Assembly: GCA_032158295.1 (NCBI GenBank)
Contig: CM063249.1
Span: 22,074,270-22,138,269, forward strand
DNA: 64,000 bases
From: Pycnopodia helianthoides
Taxonomy: Eukaryota; Echinodermata; Asteroidea; Forcipulatida; Asteriidae
Direction: 5' to 3'
The notes below the pieces were generated by a model. That model was not told the DNA's origin, ran no database searches, and worked only from the letters and a program-made list of their open reading frames with translations. Shown here piece by piece: positions 44,543 to 55,385 of the stretch. The translations under genes were made by a program, and so were the position numbers. The stretch's first letter is position 1; every line of letters starts with the position of its first letter.

Positions 44543-45558
44543 TAGTTGGAGATATGTCTTGCAACTTCTATGGAGTTGGAGAGGTGTCTTGCATCCTCTG
44601 TGGAGTTGGAGGGATGTCTTGCATCCTCTGTGGAGTAGGGGAGATTTATTGCATCCTCTAAGAAGTTGGTTGGATGTCTCGCATCCTCTATGGAGTTGGA
44701 GGGATGTCTTGCATCCGCTGTGGAGTTGGAGAGATGTCTTGCATCCTCTGTGGAGTTGGAAATATGTCTTGCATCCTCTGTGGATTTGGAGAGATGTCTT
44801 GCATCCTCTGTGGATTTGGAGAGATGTCTTGCATCCTCTGTGGAGTTGGAAATATGTCTTGCATCCTGTGTGGATTTGGAGATATGTCTTGCATCCTCTG
44901 TGGAGTTGGAAATATGTCTTGCATCCTCTGTGGAGTTGGAGGGATGTCTTGCACCCTTTGTGGATTTGGAGAGATGTCTTGCATCCTCTGTGGAGTTGGA
45001 AATATGTCTTGCATCCTCTGTGGAGTTGGAGGGATGTCTTGCATCCTCTATAGAGTTGGAAATATGTCTTGTATCCTCTGTGGATTTGGATGGATGTCTT
45101 GCATCCTCTATAGAGTTGGAGCGATGACTTGCATCCTCTGTGGAGTTGGAGCGATGTTTGCATCTTTGTGGAGTTGGAGGGATGTCTTGCATCCTCTGTG
45201 GAAATGGAGGGATGTCTTGCATCCTCTATGGAGTTGGAGGGATGTCTTGCATCCTCTGTGGAAATGGAGGGATGTTTTGAATCCTCTGTGGAGTCGGAGG
45301 GATGTCTTGCATCCTCTGTGGAGTCGGAGGGATGTCTTGCATCCTCTGTGGAGTTGGAGGGATGTCTTGCATCCTCTGTGGAAATGGAGGGATGTCTTGC
45401 ATCCTCTGTGGAGTTGGAGGGATGTCTTGCATCCTCTGTGGAGTTGGAGGGATGTCTTGCATCCTCTGTGGAGTTGGAGGGATGTCTTGCATCCTCTGTG
45501 GAGTTGGAGGGATGTCTTGCATCCTCTGTGGAGTTGGAGGGATGTCTTGCATCCTCTG
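44543..45558 (+). repeat. 30-bp minisatellite, block 2, about 34 units
   Basis: The left part mixes several unit types (GGAGATATG, GGAAATATG, GATTTGGAGAG). The right part from about 45390 is a run of virtually identical units. All six reading frames are open between about 44690 and 45040 because the unit is a multiple of three and lacks stops. The longest frames (366 codons plus, 299 minus) are therefore not evidence of a gene. Confidence 0.95.
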
Positions 45559-45924
45559 TTATTAAAGTGCATCTTGCCTTTTTCTATTGTTTTAGCAATT
45601 TCTAGGATCATCTATGTGTTCAAGTTCCTGTTTGACATCTTCGGTGATGTTTTAATGATGCCTTGCATGCACATTTTTCTCCAACACATTGCGTCGATCC
45701 TCATTGATGTTAGAATTTCACTTTTAACCTTCAATGTCCTTTGTAATCTGACATCGACCATGTTGTTTGAGTGATGTTTTGCATGTTCCTGATTCTGTGA
45801 TATCTTGCCTCCTCTTTGTATCTTCTATATCTGTTACTTGCTGTCCCATGCACCTTGTACACAGACATCCTCCATCCACTGCAGACTCTTCCATGTTGTT
45901 CTGTCCTAAGCCATTCTAATCCAG
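45559..45924. other. Pyrimidine-rich spacer between minisatellites
   Basis: It has repeated-looking words (CTTTGTATCTTCTATATCTG, CATCCTCCATCCACTGC) that recall both neighbouring arrays. It may be a very degenerate extension of them. No gene is seen. Confidence 0.45.
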
Positions 45925-46458
45925 GTCTTCCCTATGATCTTCACTACATATCGTCCCTGCATCTTTTCTTTGGTCTACCTCCAGTCCAGCTCTTTCCAAA
46001 GATCTTCACTACATATCATCCCTACATCTTTTTTTTGGCCTGCCTCCAGTCCAGCTCTTGCCTGCGATTTTTTCCTAAATATCGTCCCTTCATCTTTCCT
46101 TTGGTCTACCTCCAGTCCAGCTCTTCTCTACAATCTTCACTACATATCGTCCCTACATCTTTTCTTTGGTCTACCTCCAGTCCAGCTCTTTCCAAAGATC
46201 TTCACTACATATCATTCTTAAATCTTTTTTTTGGGCCTGCCTCCAGTCCAGCTCTTGCCTGCGATCTTTCCTAAATATCGTCCCTTCATCTTTTCTTTGG
46301 CCTGCCTCAAGTCAAGCTCTTGCCTGCAATCTTCACTTCACTACATATCGTCCCTACATCTTTTCTTTGGTCTGCTATCAGTCCAGCTCGCGATCTTCTC
46401 TACATATCGTCCCTAAATCTTTTCTTTGGCCTGCCTCCAGTCCAGCTCTTTTTTACGA
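45925..46458 (+). repeat. 65-70-bp minisatellite B, left block
   Basis: The unit is of the type CATATCGTCCCTACATCTTT, TCTTTGGTCTGCCTCCAGTC, CAGCTCTTGCCTGCGATCTTCACTA. There are about eight units with indels. The same array in the same orientation reappears at 49052-49395 on the far side of the gypsy remnant. Confidence 0.93.
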
Positions 46459-46620
46459 TCATTGGTGTCTTGTGAATCCCGTTGTGTGAAGATTGCACCT
46501 AATCTGACTGGACTAGCATCCACAAGCAGTAGCTTTGCTGTTGGGGTTGAAGTAGGACACTGTGCAGCACTCTGTCATGCGTTTCTTAATTAGCATGAAA
46601 GCATTCGTGTGTGTGACATT
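46456..46620 (-). pseudogene. pol: gypsy RNase H start, frame-shifted and cut by the minisatellite
   Basis: Beyond the stop at 46621 a short stretch continues the polyprotein. In a shifted frame, ASPVRLGAIFTQRDSQDTND recalls the first RNase H strand, before the sequence turns into minisatellite B at about 46458. Only about 20 residues are recognisable. Confidence 0.65.
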
Positions 46621-47454
46621 CTATTTCCAAGGCGTATCAACTTTTGTCAGTTCACGAAGGGGAGACGAAATGGTGGCAAGGTGGGGAATGAAACGACCGA
46701 AGTTGTTTACCATACCCAGGAAACTATGTAGCTCAGAGACATTCTGAGGCTCTGGTACTGTTTGGATTGCCTTGATTTTGAGAGGATCTGGGGCAATGCC
46801 GTTGGCAGAGAACAAATGTCCGAAGTATTGAACTTGTGGGACGTTGAATTGGCACTTGTCATGGTTTAAAGTTAGATTGGCATTGCGCAGGCGGTGAAGG
46901 CAAGCATCAAGGCGGATGTTGTGCTCTTTCTGATTTCTGCCGAACACAAGAATATCATCACTGATGTTGATAACGCCTGGGAGATCATGCAAGGTCGCTT
47001 GGATTGTGTGTTGGAAGATTTCAGCAGCTGAGGATGAGCCAAAATTCAGGCGTTTGTACCTATACAACCCGGCATGGGTGGAAAACACTGTGTATTGACG
47101 CGATTCAGGTGCCAGTTCAATTTGGAGATATCCTGAATTGAGGTCCAGTTTGCTGAAGACTGAGGCACCAATCAAAGCAATTATGATATCGTCGACTGTA
47201 GGTGTGATGTGGCGTTCCCGTTTGATTGCACGGTTGACATTACGCATGTCTACACACATTCGAATCTCCTCAGGTCTGTGCGGTTTTCGTACTACAGTTA
47301 TTGGTGATACCCACGGTGTGGGTAAGCCCTGGACTGGTTCAATGATGTCAAGTTTAAGCAGCTTGTCAAGTTCTTGTTCAATGAGTTTGCGCAAATGAAA
47401 TGGTATGCGACGATGAGGTAGGGCTGCATGTTGGGGAGATTGAAGTATCAACAT
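46621..47454 (-). pseudogene. pol: gypsy reverse transcriptase fragment
   Basis: The segment includes PHRRIPFHLRKLIEQELDKL, WVSPITVVRKPHRPEEIRMC, the first catalytic aspartate in SKLDLNSGYLQI, and the active-site pair in ISDDILVFG, where the usual tyrosine is replaced. It continues through the thumb-like YFGHLFSANGIAPDPLKI to a stop at 46621 at the end of the connection region. Without this stop and the missing 3' half the enzyme would continue into RNase H and integrase. Confidence 0.92.
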
Positions 47455-48352
47455 GGAGCTTACACTGCAATGATGCTAACTTACCAATGCCTTCGAAACG
47501 ATCAGAAAAAGCAGTAAAGAAATCTGGTGTGGCTGTGGGTGTACCAGATTGTAGGTTGTATGCAATGTTCACAAGTCCCAAAGCGGATGCGGTAGCAAAG
47601 TTGATGAGTGTGTCAGCTGAACGTGTTGTGACAAACACAGGTGTCGTGACAGACGATGATTTGTAGCTGATACATGCTGTAAAGGAACCAATGACTTCAA
47701 TCGGGATGGTGCTACCGTATGCATAGATCATGTAGATTGGAATTGTACGCGACTGTAACTGGGAACGGGGTTGCATCTTATTTACAACATTGAGACTCAT
47801 TAACATGACGGATGCTCCTGTGTCAATGATGGCTTGAACAGGACTGTTGTTAATACTCACAGTTACTAAAGGTTTGGTCATTGACGGCGAGTGTAGGCAG
47901 AAAACATATTTGTTATTCACAAATGACTGAGGGGTTGGTGTTGGCTCACTGTCGTGAGAGCTCATCATGTTGACTTCGTTGATGGATGGACGGTGCTGGG
48001 ATCTCGAGGTGCTCAGGCAATGCTTTGCAAAGTGATTAAGTTTGCCACATGAATGACAAGTGACACCTTTTGCAGGGGGGAACCGACCACAACAGTTGCG
48101 ACACCTACCGCGAGAATTACTAAAACTATGCGGCGACTGTTGATGTTGTTTAGAGCTGGTGTACAAGCGTTTGATGTTGCTGTGGGGCTGGTGTTCAACT
48201 GAGGTAGAGGGAGACCGTGTATAGTGCTTTGCCTTAACTTTGACTCTGTTGACAGTTGTGGATTGTTCTATTTCTGCAGCATTACTGTCAGCTAGTTCAT
48301 ATGTGCAAGCTGTTTTAAGTAGTTTGGCAAGCGTGAAATTCACGTAGTGCAT
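47378..48352 (-). pseudogene. gag-pro: gypsy gag nucleocapsid and protease segment
   Basis: After another frame break near 48345 the frame carries FTLAKLLKTACTYELADSNA. A cysteine-rich stretch follows, with a C-x2-C-x4-H-x4-C knuckle (CHSCGKLNHFAKHC) that binds RNA. Next is an aspartic protease with the catalytic triplet in IIDTGASVMLMS. The frame ends at 47378, out of register with the reverse transcriptase that follows. Confidence 0.85.
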
Positions 48353-48768
48353 AAGGGCGAAGTTTGGTTGATGTGCACGTCTGAATAATTTGAGTATTCA
48401 CCTCTCCATCCTTGTCTGCAAGTTCACAGTGAGTGGCAAGGCGCTGTAGTCGCACATGTAATCGTGTAACATCCTCCGATGGTTCCTGGTGACCCTGACG
48501 AAATGTGAAACGCTCGAAATGGTCGTTGAGGGCCTTTTTTGCACCCTTATAATTCAACCCAGTGGTTAGCTAAAGTATCAAAAATATCACTCACTTCTCC
48601 TGAGTAATGAAGCAAAAGTGCCCGCTTCTGATGTTCATTGGTGATGTTGAATCCAACGAAAACTGTCTCTATTCTTTTGAAATACTTCTCCCAGTGAGTG
48701 TCAACATTGGTCGGTTCACTGCTCACATGGAATGACTGGAAAGATGGCAGAGTCAGCGCTGACGACAT
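48315..48768 (-). pseudogene. gag: gypsy gag, N-terminal and middle part, frame-broken
   Basis: An ATG at 48768 opens a frame with WEKYFKRIETVFVGF and RALLLHYSGEVSDIFDTL, typical of Ty3/gypsy gag proteins. The frame closes at 48547 with a stop, and the homology continues in another frame (NYKGAKKALNDHFERF) to 48315. The gag protein would form the particle that packages the element RNA. The frame break shows that this copy is dead. Confidence 0.8.
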
Positions 48769-48887
48769 GTCAAACGAGGGGTGACAAAAATGTTCCGAAA
48801 CTAGGAAAACACGTTGTTGTAATTCATGATACAGGAATTATGATACAGGAAACGATAATGATAATGTTTAGGGGTAGAAAAATCCTG

Positions 48888-48898
48888 CTTCGTCGCCA
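48888..48898 (-). promoter_or_regulatory. Primer binding site of the gypsy remnant
   Basis: TGGCGACGAAG on the minus strand is complementary, with one mismatch, to the 3' end of eukaryotic tRNA-Ser(GCT) as I recall it (..CTCGTCG plus CCA). It stands just after the candidate LTR and about 120 bases before the gag start, as expected. Confidence 0.6.
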
Positions 48899-48901
48899 AA
48901 A

Positions 48902-49048
48902 TGTGATATCGAGGTACTATTAAAACATATAAAGAACTGACTAAGGGACACGATGCATGTGTGGTTCATAACATGTCAACAATCCAGGTCCGCGCACATG
49001 CGTGATGCACACAAGAGCAAGTATATGTATGGACCGCCTAAAGTAACA
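48902..49048 (-). mobile_element. Candidate single LTR of the gypsy remnant
   Basis: Read on the minus strand the segment starts TGTTACTTTAGGCGG and ends CGATATCACA, the usual TG...CA limits. It is followed three bases later by a primer-binding-site-like sequence. With no second LTR in the window its borders cannot be confirmed. Minisatellite B begins immediately outside it. Confidence 0.55.
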
Positions 49049-49051
49049 ATA

Positions 49052-49395
49052 CTACAGTCCCTACATCTTTTCTTTGGTCTGCCTCCAGTCCAGCTCTTGC
49101 CTGCGATCTTCACTATATATCATCCCTACATCTTTTCTTTGTTCTACCTCCAGTCCAGCTCTTCTCTACGATCTTTACGACATATCATCCCTACATCTTT
49201 ACTTTGGTCTGCCTCCAGTCCAGCTCTTGCCTGCGATCTTCACTACATATCGTCCCTACATCTTTTCTTTGGTCTGCCTCCAGTCCAGCTCTTGCCTGCG
49301 ATCTTCACTACATATTGTCCCTACATCTTTTCTTTGGTCTGCCTCCAGTCCAGCTCTTCCCAAAGATCTTCACTACATATTGTCCCTACATCTGC
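49052..49395 (+). repeat. 65-70-bp minisatellite B, right block
   Basis: About five units of the same CTTTGGTCTGCCTCCAGTCC type as at 45925-46458, in the same orientation. It starts three to four bases outside the candidate LTR. Confidence 0.93.
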
Positions 49396-49660
49396 TAGTT
49401 GTAGTTCTGTTTGGCATCTTCTACTTGTTTTAGTGATGTTTGGTATTTTCTTCTTGTTGAAGTGTTGTTTTGCATCTCCTACTTGTTGTAGTGTTTTGCA
49501 TTCTACTTGTTGTAGTGATGCTGGGTATTGTCCTCTTGTTGAAGTTTTGTTTGCATCTTTCACTTGGTGTAGTGATGTTGGGTTTTTTCTTCTTGTTGAA
49601 GTGCTGTTTTTGCATCTTTTGCTAAAATGGAGTGCAACATCTGGCATTTTCTGCTGGTTT
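49396..49660 (+). repeat. Minisatellite C, about 55-60-bp units
   Basis: Units built on TCTTGTTGAAGTGTTGTTTT, GCATCT and ACTTGTTGTAGTGATGTTGG repeat about five times with indels. It follows minisatellite B without a gap. Confidence 0.75.
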
Positions 49661-49974
49661 TAGCAGTATCTGCTGCTGAGATGAAGTCACACTTATCGAC
49701 TTGGGAGAGTAAAGTATGACGTTCTTCGCAGTGTTAAAATAATGCTAAGTATTTTCTTCCTATTAGGAGCAACATGTTAATCTCTGCTGAGTCTTCTTAT
49801 TTGTAGGGCTAGCAATTCCTAAATGTTCAGCTTGAAATTTTTCAGGTAGTTTTCAGCCTTGGGTCTGTGCCAAGTTCGAGCAATGTCTGGTACATTTTGC
49901 TAAGTTACAGTGACGTCTGGCTTAACGGTTCAAGTTTGTCTTATCAGTAGTTAACAAGGACATGCTAGGCAATC
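49661..49974. other. Spacer without recognised features
   Basis: A transition from minisatellite C into a SINE-like segment. I see no gene. Confidence 0.45.
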
Positions 49975-50130
49975 GCGGTTGGCATAGTTGATTCTTTCCT
50001 CGCCGTCCACCTCTAGGACTCTGGTTCGAATCCCGCAGGGGCACTATGTGGATTGGGTTTTCAGTCCACTACCCGAGTGCATGGGTCTTCCCTGAACTAA
50101 ATCTCTTGGGTTTTCCTCCTACATCAAAAA
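49975..50130 (+). repeat. tRNA-derived SINE
   Basis: GGTTGGCATAGTTGATTC (A-box-like) and the perfect B-box GGTTCGAATCCC are followed by GTGGATTGGGTTTTCAGTCC and TGCATGGGTCTTCCCTGAAC. The same body occurs in inverse at 36536-36625. Confidence 0.6.
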
Positions 50131-50455
50131 CTGAAACTTCCTTCCTTATCTTCTCTTCATGGGGATATTTGGCTAGTATAGTGGTTAAGTTTGCTTTTCT
50201 GAGAATCCTTGATTTCACAACCAGAATTAATAACTCAATAAATAAACAAAATATAATGCCTTGAAAACTGTTTATAAAAATCAATGTTTCTGAAATTTTT
50301 CTGATTATGGGAGTGAAACAGTGAATCAAAATTCATTTCAATTAAATTTGATTCAAACCCAACTTTATTCCCAATCTGTGAAGCAAAGTTACACAGACTT
50401 AACATGCAATGAGGTACATGTAATTATAGGTTCCTGTGATTGAAGAAAAACAAAT

Positions 50456-50811
50456 AATAAAATCAAGTTCAAAAGCATTATTCATTGGCCCTCCCACCTC
50501 AACTAAAACTTACGGTGAGCGTTCTTTTACTCACGCCTCCTCAGTTTTATGGAATGCACTTCCAGATTCCATGAGAAATCACAATGATTTAAACAAGTTT
50601 AAGATTTCTCTTAAAACGTATTTATTCAATGTTAAAAGTGTACACCCATGAACTCAGTGTCCAACACTACATGTACTTTTTTGCTTCTAAGTGGATTTTC
50701 TTATCTTCATTACTTTTTCTTGTAATTTTTTCCTTTCTATGTAAAGCGCATAGGGACATGCTATCCTGTAATGTGTTATGCGCTATAAAAGAACTGTGTA
50801 TTATTATTATT
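50456..50811 (+). mobile_element. LINE 3' end (CR1/L2-type), 5'-truncated
   Basis: A frame ending at 50651 carries SFTHASSVLWNALPDSM and LNKFKISLKTYLF, the C-terminal signature of CR1/L2-like reverse transcriptase proteins. The 3' tail GCGCTATAAAAGAACTGTGT followed by ATT repeats is the usual end of such LINEs. The matching place in the paralogous copy (58301-58312) lacks it, confirming insertion. Confidence 0.85.
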
Positions 50812-51452
50812 AAGAGAGCATTTCTTCAAGAGTAAAAAGTAGTCACTAAATTTACCAAGAATATTTAAGATTCTAACATCGACAAAGGTCAACTGCTAGC
50901 AAAGAAGGTTAAAACATGAAAATTGCTATTAAATGACATATTAGTCACAACTTTGAAATTGCAAAGAGGATTGCTATGTTAGTTTGTTTTGACAACAATC
51001 TTAAACAATTCTAAAAGAAACAAAAAATTAGGAGGATACAACCAACGGTACGGAAAAAAGTGGAAGGGAAATTTTACTTTGCTGCTGCAGTTTTAGAGAA
51101 CACTTCTTTTCTACATGCCAGAAAACAATTTATGCTAATTTAGTAAATTAGCAAACATTAATTAAAATTAGAACTTGTAAGCAAGAATAAGCCTATCACT
51201 TGTATCAGAATTGCACATGACTTTTAGAAGCAATGTGGGAAGTAAATATTTTTAAAAGAGTGGCAAACAACACAAAGTCTAAGGGGGATTGAGAGACTAT
51301 TTGCAACAAATCATAAGTTTTCAACGAAAGCGTACATTTTTATGAAGAAATCGTATCATATTTTCTTTATCAAGACAGTGTTTTATTTATCACCATCTAG
51401 TTTAATTAGCACAAAAAGGTACCCATAGTGCAAATATATACACTACTCTTGT

Positions 51453-51800
51453 TTAAAGGTATTGTACACTTTTGGTAACAGCTCAAAATCAGTGTCCACA
51501 TTTTGTGTGATTAAACATATGCATGAACAAACAAACCTGTGAAAGTTTGAGCTCAATTGGTCATAGAGGTCACGAGAAAATAGTGAAAAGAGATCTTATG
51601 TGTTTTCTGTTTTTTCAAATTATCGCGCGCGATAATTACTATTGTTTTACTCGTTTCTCAGAAACGATAGCATTTTATTTTTAGGCAGAAATATTTTAAG
51701 GAACCCTTTCTACCATTACTTACTTAAAGTCATGTAAGTTATGTGTGAATCTGTGAACATTGTGTTTTTCGATCTTACCAATAGTGTACAGGGCCTTTAA
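51453..51800. mobile_element. TTAA-ended miniature element in duplicated copy 1
   Basis: It begins TTAAAGGTATTGTACACTTT and ends CAATAGTGTACAGGGCCTTTAA, partly inverse ends with TTAA at both borders. It contains TTATCGCGCGCGATAA, a perfect palindrome. The paralogue at about 59275-59280 has only TTGTTCAATTGAATG at this place. Confidence 0.82.
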
Positions 51801-51895
51801 TTGAATGTTAGATTACCTTGCTTTATGATCTTCTATAACAATGTATGGGCCTATTCATATAATTCTAAGTGTTGTAAATAACTTGGGTTGAACAA

Positions 51896-51945
51896 AGAAT
51901 AATTGACTAGAGCGGGACTTGAACCTGAGACCTTCCAGTCAATTT
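51896..51945 (-). repeat. tRNA-like B-box remnant
   Basis: On the minus strand TCTCAGGTTCAAGTCCCGCT contains a B-box (GGTTCAAGTCC). The equivalent in copy 2 is at 59376-59405. No full tRNA fold is visible. Confidence 0.4.
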
Positions 51946-52009
51946 CCCTTGTGGTGGTTTTTACTCTTTCTTAGTATTGTAATGTATGATTTGATTTTGC
52001 CATGCAAGT

Positions 52010-52900
52010 TTTGCTGTGTTTTATCCAATATATTTCAATCAAATCAAATCAGTCTGTCCCAGACTCACAATGTTCACAAATTCATCTTTTCTCTCATTTA
52101 TGTATGGAAATGAGAAATTGCCCTTTAAACCAAGCGACAATTCAAGTTGTGAAAATACACCTACGGGCAATGACGGGTGCATTGCTCCATCGATGGACGC
52201 ATAAATAGCCAAGACGTGTCAGCAACTTTGACATTATTTTTCCCCAAATTCCCGACCTTAGAACTTACACAAAGGTTATTTCTACAGTGGACCGAAGTTT
52301 GAAATAACAACAAATATATACATTACTTAATAATTACCTTTAGGTTTATGTATACTTTTCGTCTGAATCTTGAACAAAATTCGTGCTCAACGCCATGTGT
52401 TACTCTTCAAACCGAGGGTGTGGACTGTGGTGGCGCTATAACAATTTAACGGTGGGTGGTCGGTACTGAGGCCCAATAGTGCCACAGGTTGTATTCCTTT
52501 GAAATGGGTGTAAATCTGAAAATTATCTGGCGGCCATCGACTATTGTCTGCCCCATCCCCCACCCACCATCACCACCAGGAAATGTAGACTTTGATACAT
52601 GGGGAGGGTATATTATTAGGGGGAATTACACCAGTAAAATTATCTGTTTTTTTTTTTACATTATTTTGAAATCAATTTGATAGCTGTTTCTCAAAGCTGA
52701 GTCACGTGGCTAAAATTTGCAGGGCTGCATAAGGGTAGTTTGCAAAATGTTTTCAAATGGATATAATTATTAAAAAAAAAAAAAAAAAAAAAGAGACATC
52801 AGGTGCAAAACATTTTTTACAAAAATCCCTCTGATATCGATGTTATTTTGCAGTCAAAACGTACTCTCAAGCACTTTCTCACTTTAGAAAAGGAAAGAAT
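52010..52900 (+). repeat. Reiterated module, copy 1
   Basis: It contains GACGGGTGCATTGCTCCATC, ACCTTTAGGTTTATGTATAC, GTGGTGGCGCTATAACAATT, CTGCCCCATCCCCCACCCAC and, after an A-run, CTGATATCGATGTTATTTTG. The same order returns at 54565, 59490 and 62333. Confidence 0.88.
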
Positions 52901-52904
52901 GAGC

Positions 52905-53745
52905 GGAGGAGCTACGACCCCCCTCCCGCACCAAGAAGTGGTTCGTGAAGTGCAATGTACGGAGACAAAAAGTAATACAAAAAAATACCGGGTGGGGAAA
53001 AAATATTCCACATGTGGCAAGGCGAAATTTTGGCTGCACAATCTCCTGGGTTGATATGTTGGATTTCCTCGGACTGTAGGCCCAGTATGGCAGGTTAAGT
53101 TCGGAGGCAAAAAGTCCTCAAGAGATACGGTAGGCTTTTGGCGGCGCCCGCTGAACTCCGAGAACCCCAAAGTTCCACTTCTAAGTTGTGAATTTTAAGA
53201 TTGACGCCCGTATAGGGAACGGAGAAGCTACGGCCCCCACCAAGAAGCGGTTCGTGAAGGGTAATATTATATGGAGACACCGAGGGTAAATTAAAAAAAA
53301 AAAAAAAAAAATGGATTTTGAATTTTTTTTGGGGGGGGGAATATTCTTTGAAAAAATTTGTAACGGTTGGGGAAAGATTTCCCCGTGAGGCATGGTGAAA
53401 TTTTGGCTGCGCAGGCTCCCGGAGTGAAATCGTGAAATTCCTCGGACTTTGGCCAAAACTAGGCCCATAACAGTAAGCAGACAGATAAGGCAGTTTTCAG
53501 AGGTTCTGAAAATCGGGTCGAGTTCGGAGGCAAACAGTCCTCAAGAGATACGGTAGGCTTTTGGCGGCGCCCGCTGAACTCCGAGAAAGGATCCTCTTGG
53601 GAGCAGACGGGCTCGTGGGTGCTGGCACCCACGAGGGTGTTGGTGACCGCACCCGAACACCCTTTTTGGGCCCGGACTCCGAGAATTGGGCATGGGTGGT
53701 TGGTCGCCCTTAATCCTTAAGACGCATAGTCTTTAACAAAACATC
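52905..53745 (+). repeat. GC-rich block W, plus orientation
   Basis: Two imperfect copies of sequence with GCACCAAGAAGTGGTTCGTG, AATTTTGGCTGCGCA, AGATACGGTAGGCTTTTGGC and CTGAACTCCGAGAA. It ends with the palindrome CTCGTGGGTGCTGGCACCC (53612-53635) and GGGCCCGGACTCCGAGAATT. Related blocks stand at 54120-54540, 55385-56520, 60530-61345 and 61740-62330. Open frames in it are by-products. Confidence 0.75.
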
Positions 53746-54080
53746 AATTCAGTCCTCTTCAAAGAAAAACGTTGTGGGCCCAATAACCATCCAAGCAGGT
53801 GGCTGAAATTCCAATTTGACCATGGGGATGAGGGTTTAGTACCCTTTTCTAAAGTTACCAAGAAATTAATGTACAAATCACTGAAGGTCAAAGATTTTGT
53901 TCTCCCAAAAGCACAGGAAAAGTGGGATTTTATTCTAAGCCTTACTGATAATTGAAAGACAAAGACATCCTTTTAGACTTTATCACAGGATTGTGCCAAG
54001 CCGAGTGAACTTAATCGCATGAAAATCACAGATAGGGTCGAGCTCCTTCCGCCACCGATTGACTAGGCCGATCGGGTCTC
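53746..54080 (+). repeat. Fragment with an L1/Tx1-like LINE C-terminal segment, joined to block W
   Basis: TTCTCCCAAAAGCACAGGAAAAGTGG and the following GACTTTATCACAGGATTGTGCC match the better preserved copy at 61450-61735. That copy encodes LYHKILPSRDKLIRMKITD, a motif of Tx1/L1-type LINE proteins near their C-terminus. This copy has a stop and a deletion. The join to GGTCGAGCTC and block W occurs at the same place as in the other copies. Confidence 0.55.
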
Positions 54081-54119
54081 GAACGCAAGTGGGACGGAGC
54101 AGGCATTTAGGGCCAGTGC

Positions 54120-54540
54120 CTACTTGGGTAGTGGGCCCCGGCGGGACCCTTGCAGTGATGGCGCGCTAGCCCAAAGTTTCACTTCTTTGTTGTAAATTTT
54201 AGGTTTGACGTCCGTGGGGAACAGAGTAACGGTTCGTAAAGGGCAATATACGGAGACATCGGGGGTAAAGACAAAAACTTTTTTGGGGGGGGGAGGGGGA
54301 ATATTCTTTGGAATTTCTTTTTTACCGGGTGGGAAAAAAACTTCCCCGTTTGGCAAGGCAAAATTTTGGCTGCGCACGCACCCGGAGTGAAAGCGTGCGA
54401 TCCTCGGACTTTGGCCAAAAGTAGGCCCAGTATGGCAGTTCTCTGAAAATCGGGTCGAGTTCGGAGGCAAAAAGTCCTCAAGAGATATAATATGGTAGGC
54501 TTTGGGCGGTTCCTGCTAAACTCCGAGAATGGGTCCTGAT
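54120..54540 (+). repeat. GC-rich block W, partial copy
   Basis: It starts at GGGCCCCGGCGGGACCCTTG, passes through GTAACGGTTCGTAAAGGGCA and GGCTGCGCACGCACCCGGAG, and ends GCTAAACTCCGAGAATGG before a T-run. The copy lacks the CTCGTGGGTGC palindrome. Confidence 0.7.
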
Positions 54541-54564
54541 TTATTTATTTATTTTTTTTTTTTT

Positions 54565-55385
54565 TACAGTGGACCAAAAATTGAAATAACTAAAAAATAT
54601 ACATTACTTAATAATTACCTTTAGGTTTATGTATACTTTCCGTCTAAATCTTGAACAAAATTCGTACTCAACGCCATGTGTGACACTCTTCAAACCGAGG
54701 GGTGTGGACTGTGGTGGCGCTATAACAATTTAACGGTAGGTGGTCGGTACTGAGGCCCGAAAGTGCCACGGGTTGTATTCCTTTGAAATGGGTGTAAATC
54801 TGAAAATTATCTGGCGGCCGCCAACCAATTGTCTGCCCCATCCCCCACCCACCATCGCCACAAAGAAATGTAGACTTTGATACATGGGGGAAGGGTATAT
54901 TTTTAGGGGGAATTACATCAGTAAAATTAGCTGAAGGTTTTTTATATTACTGAAATAGCTGTTTATCAAAGCTCAGTCACATGGCTCTAATTTCCAGGGC
55001 TGCACAAGGGGGAGTTTGGAAAATGTTTGCCAATGGATATAATTATATACAAACAAATAAAATAGATAAAAATAAAATAAAAAAATAAATAATAAATAAA
55101 CAAATCAAAAACATCAGGTGCAAAAGAGTTTTTCAAAGCTACAAAAATCCTTCTGATATCAATATTATTTTGCAGTTCAAACGTACTCTCAAGCTCTTTT
55201 TCACTTTAGAAAAGGAAAGGCTGAGCAGTGATCAATAAGTTTTTATCTGTCTATGCTAAGGAAAATCGAGTGGAATTCAGCTATTGATTTCATTATCCGA
55301 TTGTACATGCTCAATCTGTGTCATTTTTGTACTATTAATACACTTATTTCATTATTCCTTTCTAATTGTATATAGCAGTTGTTTA
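54565..55385 (+). repeat. Reiterated module, copy 2
   Basis: It starts within the module at TACAGTGGACC, after a T-run, and is collinear with 52270-52900. It then continues past GAAAAGGAAAGGCTGAGCAG into ATTATCCGATTGTACATGCT, which copy 1 lacks. Confidence 0.88.

Larger units (their letters stand above)
46456..49048 (-). mobile_element. Degraded, 3'-truncated Ty3/gypsy (Metaviridae-type) retrotransposon
   Basis: On the minus strand the order is a candidate 147-bp LTR (49048-48902), a primer binding site (48898-48888), gag (from 48768), zinc knuckle, protease, reverse transcriptase, and the first residues of RNase H. It stops at about 46456 inside the minisatellite. The rest of RNase H, the integrase and the second LTR are missing. 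At least four frame breaks or stops interrupt the coding region (near 48550, 48345, 47410 and 46618), so it is a dead copy. Confidence 0.88.
50391..52790 (+). repeat. Duplicated segment, copy 1
   Basis: It begins ACACAGACTTAACATGCAAT and is collinear with 58252-60265 over about 2 kb of shared sequence. Compared with copy 2 it carries two additional insertions: a LINE 3' end at 50456-50811 and a miniature element at 51453-51800. It ends near an A-run at 52769-52789. Confidence 0.9.

Noticed and set aside
44674..45774. 366-codon plus-strand open frame of MSCILCGVGG-type repeats, and the overlapping minus frames
   Set aside because: The 30-bp unit has no stops in any frame, so long frames arise on both strands. 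No start context, splice signals or non-repeat domain supports a protein.
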